Of a stretch of 41,477 nt of DNA, positions 41,033-41,477 are shown piece after piece. Origin of the DNA: Fimenecus sp045602655 (lineage in GTDB: Bacteria; Bacillota; Clostridia; Oscillospirales; Acutalibacteraceae); the NCBI GenBank assembly GCA_045602655.1, contig JAZSBY010000046.1:1-41477 (forward strand), written 5' to 3'. The position numbers and the translations under genes were made by a program. The notes beneath the pieces are model-generated. The model ran no database searches. It was not told the DNA's origin and was given only the letters and a program-made list of their open reading frames with translations. Every line of letters begins with the position of its first letter. The first letter of the stretch is position 1.

Positions 41033-41477
41033 GAGAAGTCCACCCTTTGAGATAATATTCTGAATGAACTCAGGGAATGGTTGAGCCTTATAACTTGTAC
41101 CTTTTGTAAGGTTTGTGATTACACCACTATCAAAATCAACTGAAACCTCGTCACCTTTTTCGATAGCATCACAAGCCTGGGGACATTCAAGAATCGGAAG
41201 ACCGATATTAAGTGAATTTCTGTAAAAAATTCTTGCAAAAGTCTTTGCAATAACGCAAGAAACACCTGCAGCCTTAATAGCAATAGGAGCGTGTTCACGG
41301 GATGAGCCACAACCAAAATTGACACCTGCAACCATAATATCCCCATCTTTAACCTTATTTATGAATTCCTTGTCAATATCCTCCATACAATGTGCTGCCA
41401 ATTCCTTATGGTCGGCAGTATTTAAATATCTTGCAGGAATAATAACATCTGTATCAACATGGTCGCCGTATTTATGT
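41018..41477 (-). CDS. leuD: 3-isopropylmalate dehydratase small subunit, start cut off by the window edge
   Basis: At least 152 residues are visible; only the first few codons are missing beyond 41477. The visible start HKYGDHVDTDVIIPARYL is the standard LeuD opening, so the frame continues past an internal in-frame start at 41401. The substrate-binding motif NFGCGSSREHAPIAI is intact. With LeuC it isomerises 2- and 3-isopropylmalate in leucine synthesis; a homoaconitase-type small subunit is the alternative. leuC would be expected just outside the window. A small hairpin spans the stop codon. Confidence 0.88.
   Translation of the reverse strand, partial: HKYGDHVDTDVIIPARYLNTADHKELAAHCMEDIDKEFINKVKDGDIMVAGVNFGCGSSREHAPIAIKAAGVSCVIAKTFARIFYRNSLNIGLPILECPQACDAIEKGDEVSVDFDSGVITNLTKGTSYKAQPFPEFIQNIISKGGLLASLK

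Noticed and set aside
41018..41401. LeuD as a complete 127-residue protein
   Set aside because: The frame continues with the conserved LeuD opening to the window edge, so the start lies outside.

Overview
The window looks like chromosomal DNA from a low-G+C, Gram-positive gut anaerobe of the Clostridia (Oscillospiraceae or Lachnospiraceae-like). This is inferred from strong AGGAGG-type ribosome binding sites, consensus TTGACA/TATAAT promoters, Sec-secreted proteins without lipoprotein or sortase signals, a bacterial V-type ATPase, fucosidase and fructosidase genes, CstA and HflX. I see no rRNA, tRNA, CRISPR array, transposase, integrase or phage gene.

Layout. 1-1300: an XRE-type repressor and a membrane-bound LuxR-type regulator in one transcript. 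1658-6839: a glycosylation group, with a nucleotidyltransferase, a polyprenyl-phosphate-type GT2 enzyme and a radical SAM protein on the minus strand, and a multi-pass GT-C glycosyltransferase read divergently. 7213-14573: a RibD-like reductase and a short GH32 fructosidase, a CstA transporter, a secreted 5'-nucleotidase, and an amino acid permease. 14570-18476: a MalY-type C-S lyase fused to a redoxin domain (upstream of the permease in its operon), a class I glutamine amidotransferase read divergently from a back-to-back promoter pair, and a chimera of a truncated OmpR-type response regulator with an inositol-monophosphatase-family enzyme.

18579-25821: a seven-gene V-type ATPase operon in the order E, DUF2764-type subunit, A, B, D, I, K. 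The c-ring subunit carries Na+-site-like residues, and a hairpin lies in the 5' leader. 26053-37247: the most unusual part, read as one minus-strand locus from a consensus promoter near 37340. It encodes a single-pass membrane protein, a 1739-residue secreted protein, and ten tandem small secreted proteins. Eight of the ten have almost identical signal peptides. All ten share a domain that also forms the C-terminus of the giant protein. I read this as a candidate uncharacterised surface fibre or adhesin system: subunits, a large tip or base protein, and a membrane partner. A strong terminator closes it.

37684-41477: a GH29 fucosidase, HflX, a run of small palindromes, a previously easy-to-miss 47-residue Cys-rich protein, and the 5'-truncated leuD gene at the window edge. 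Six copies of a terminator-like repeat (stem AGCGTTGC/GCAACGCT) lie at gene 3' ends across the window, all in the same orientation.
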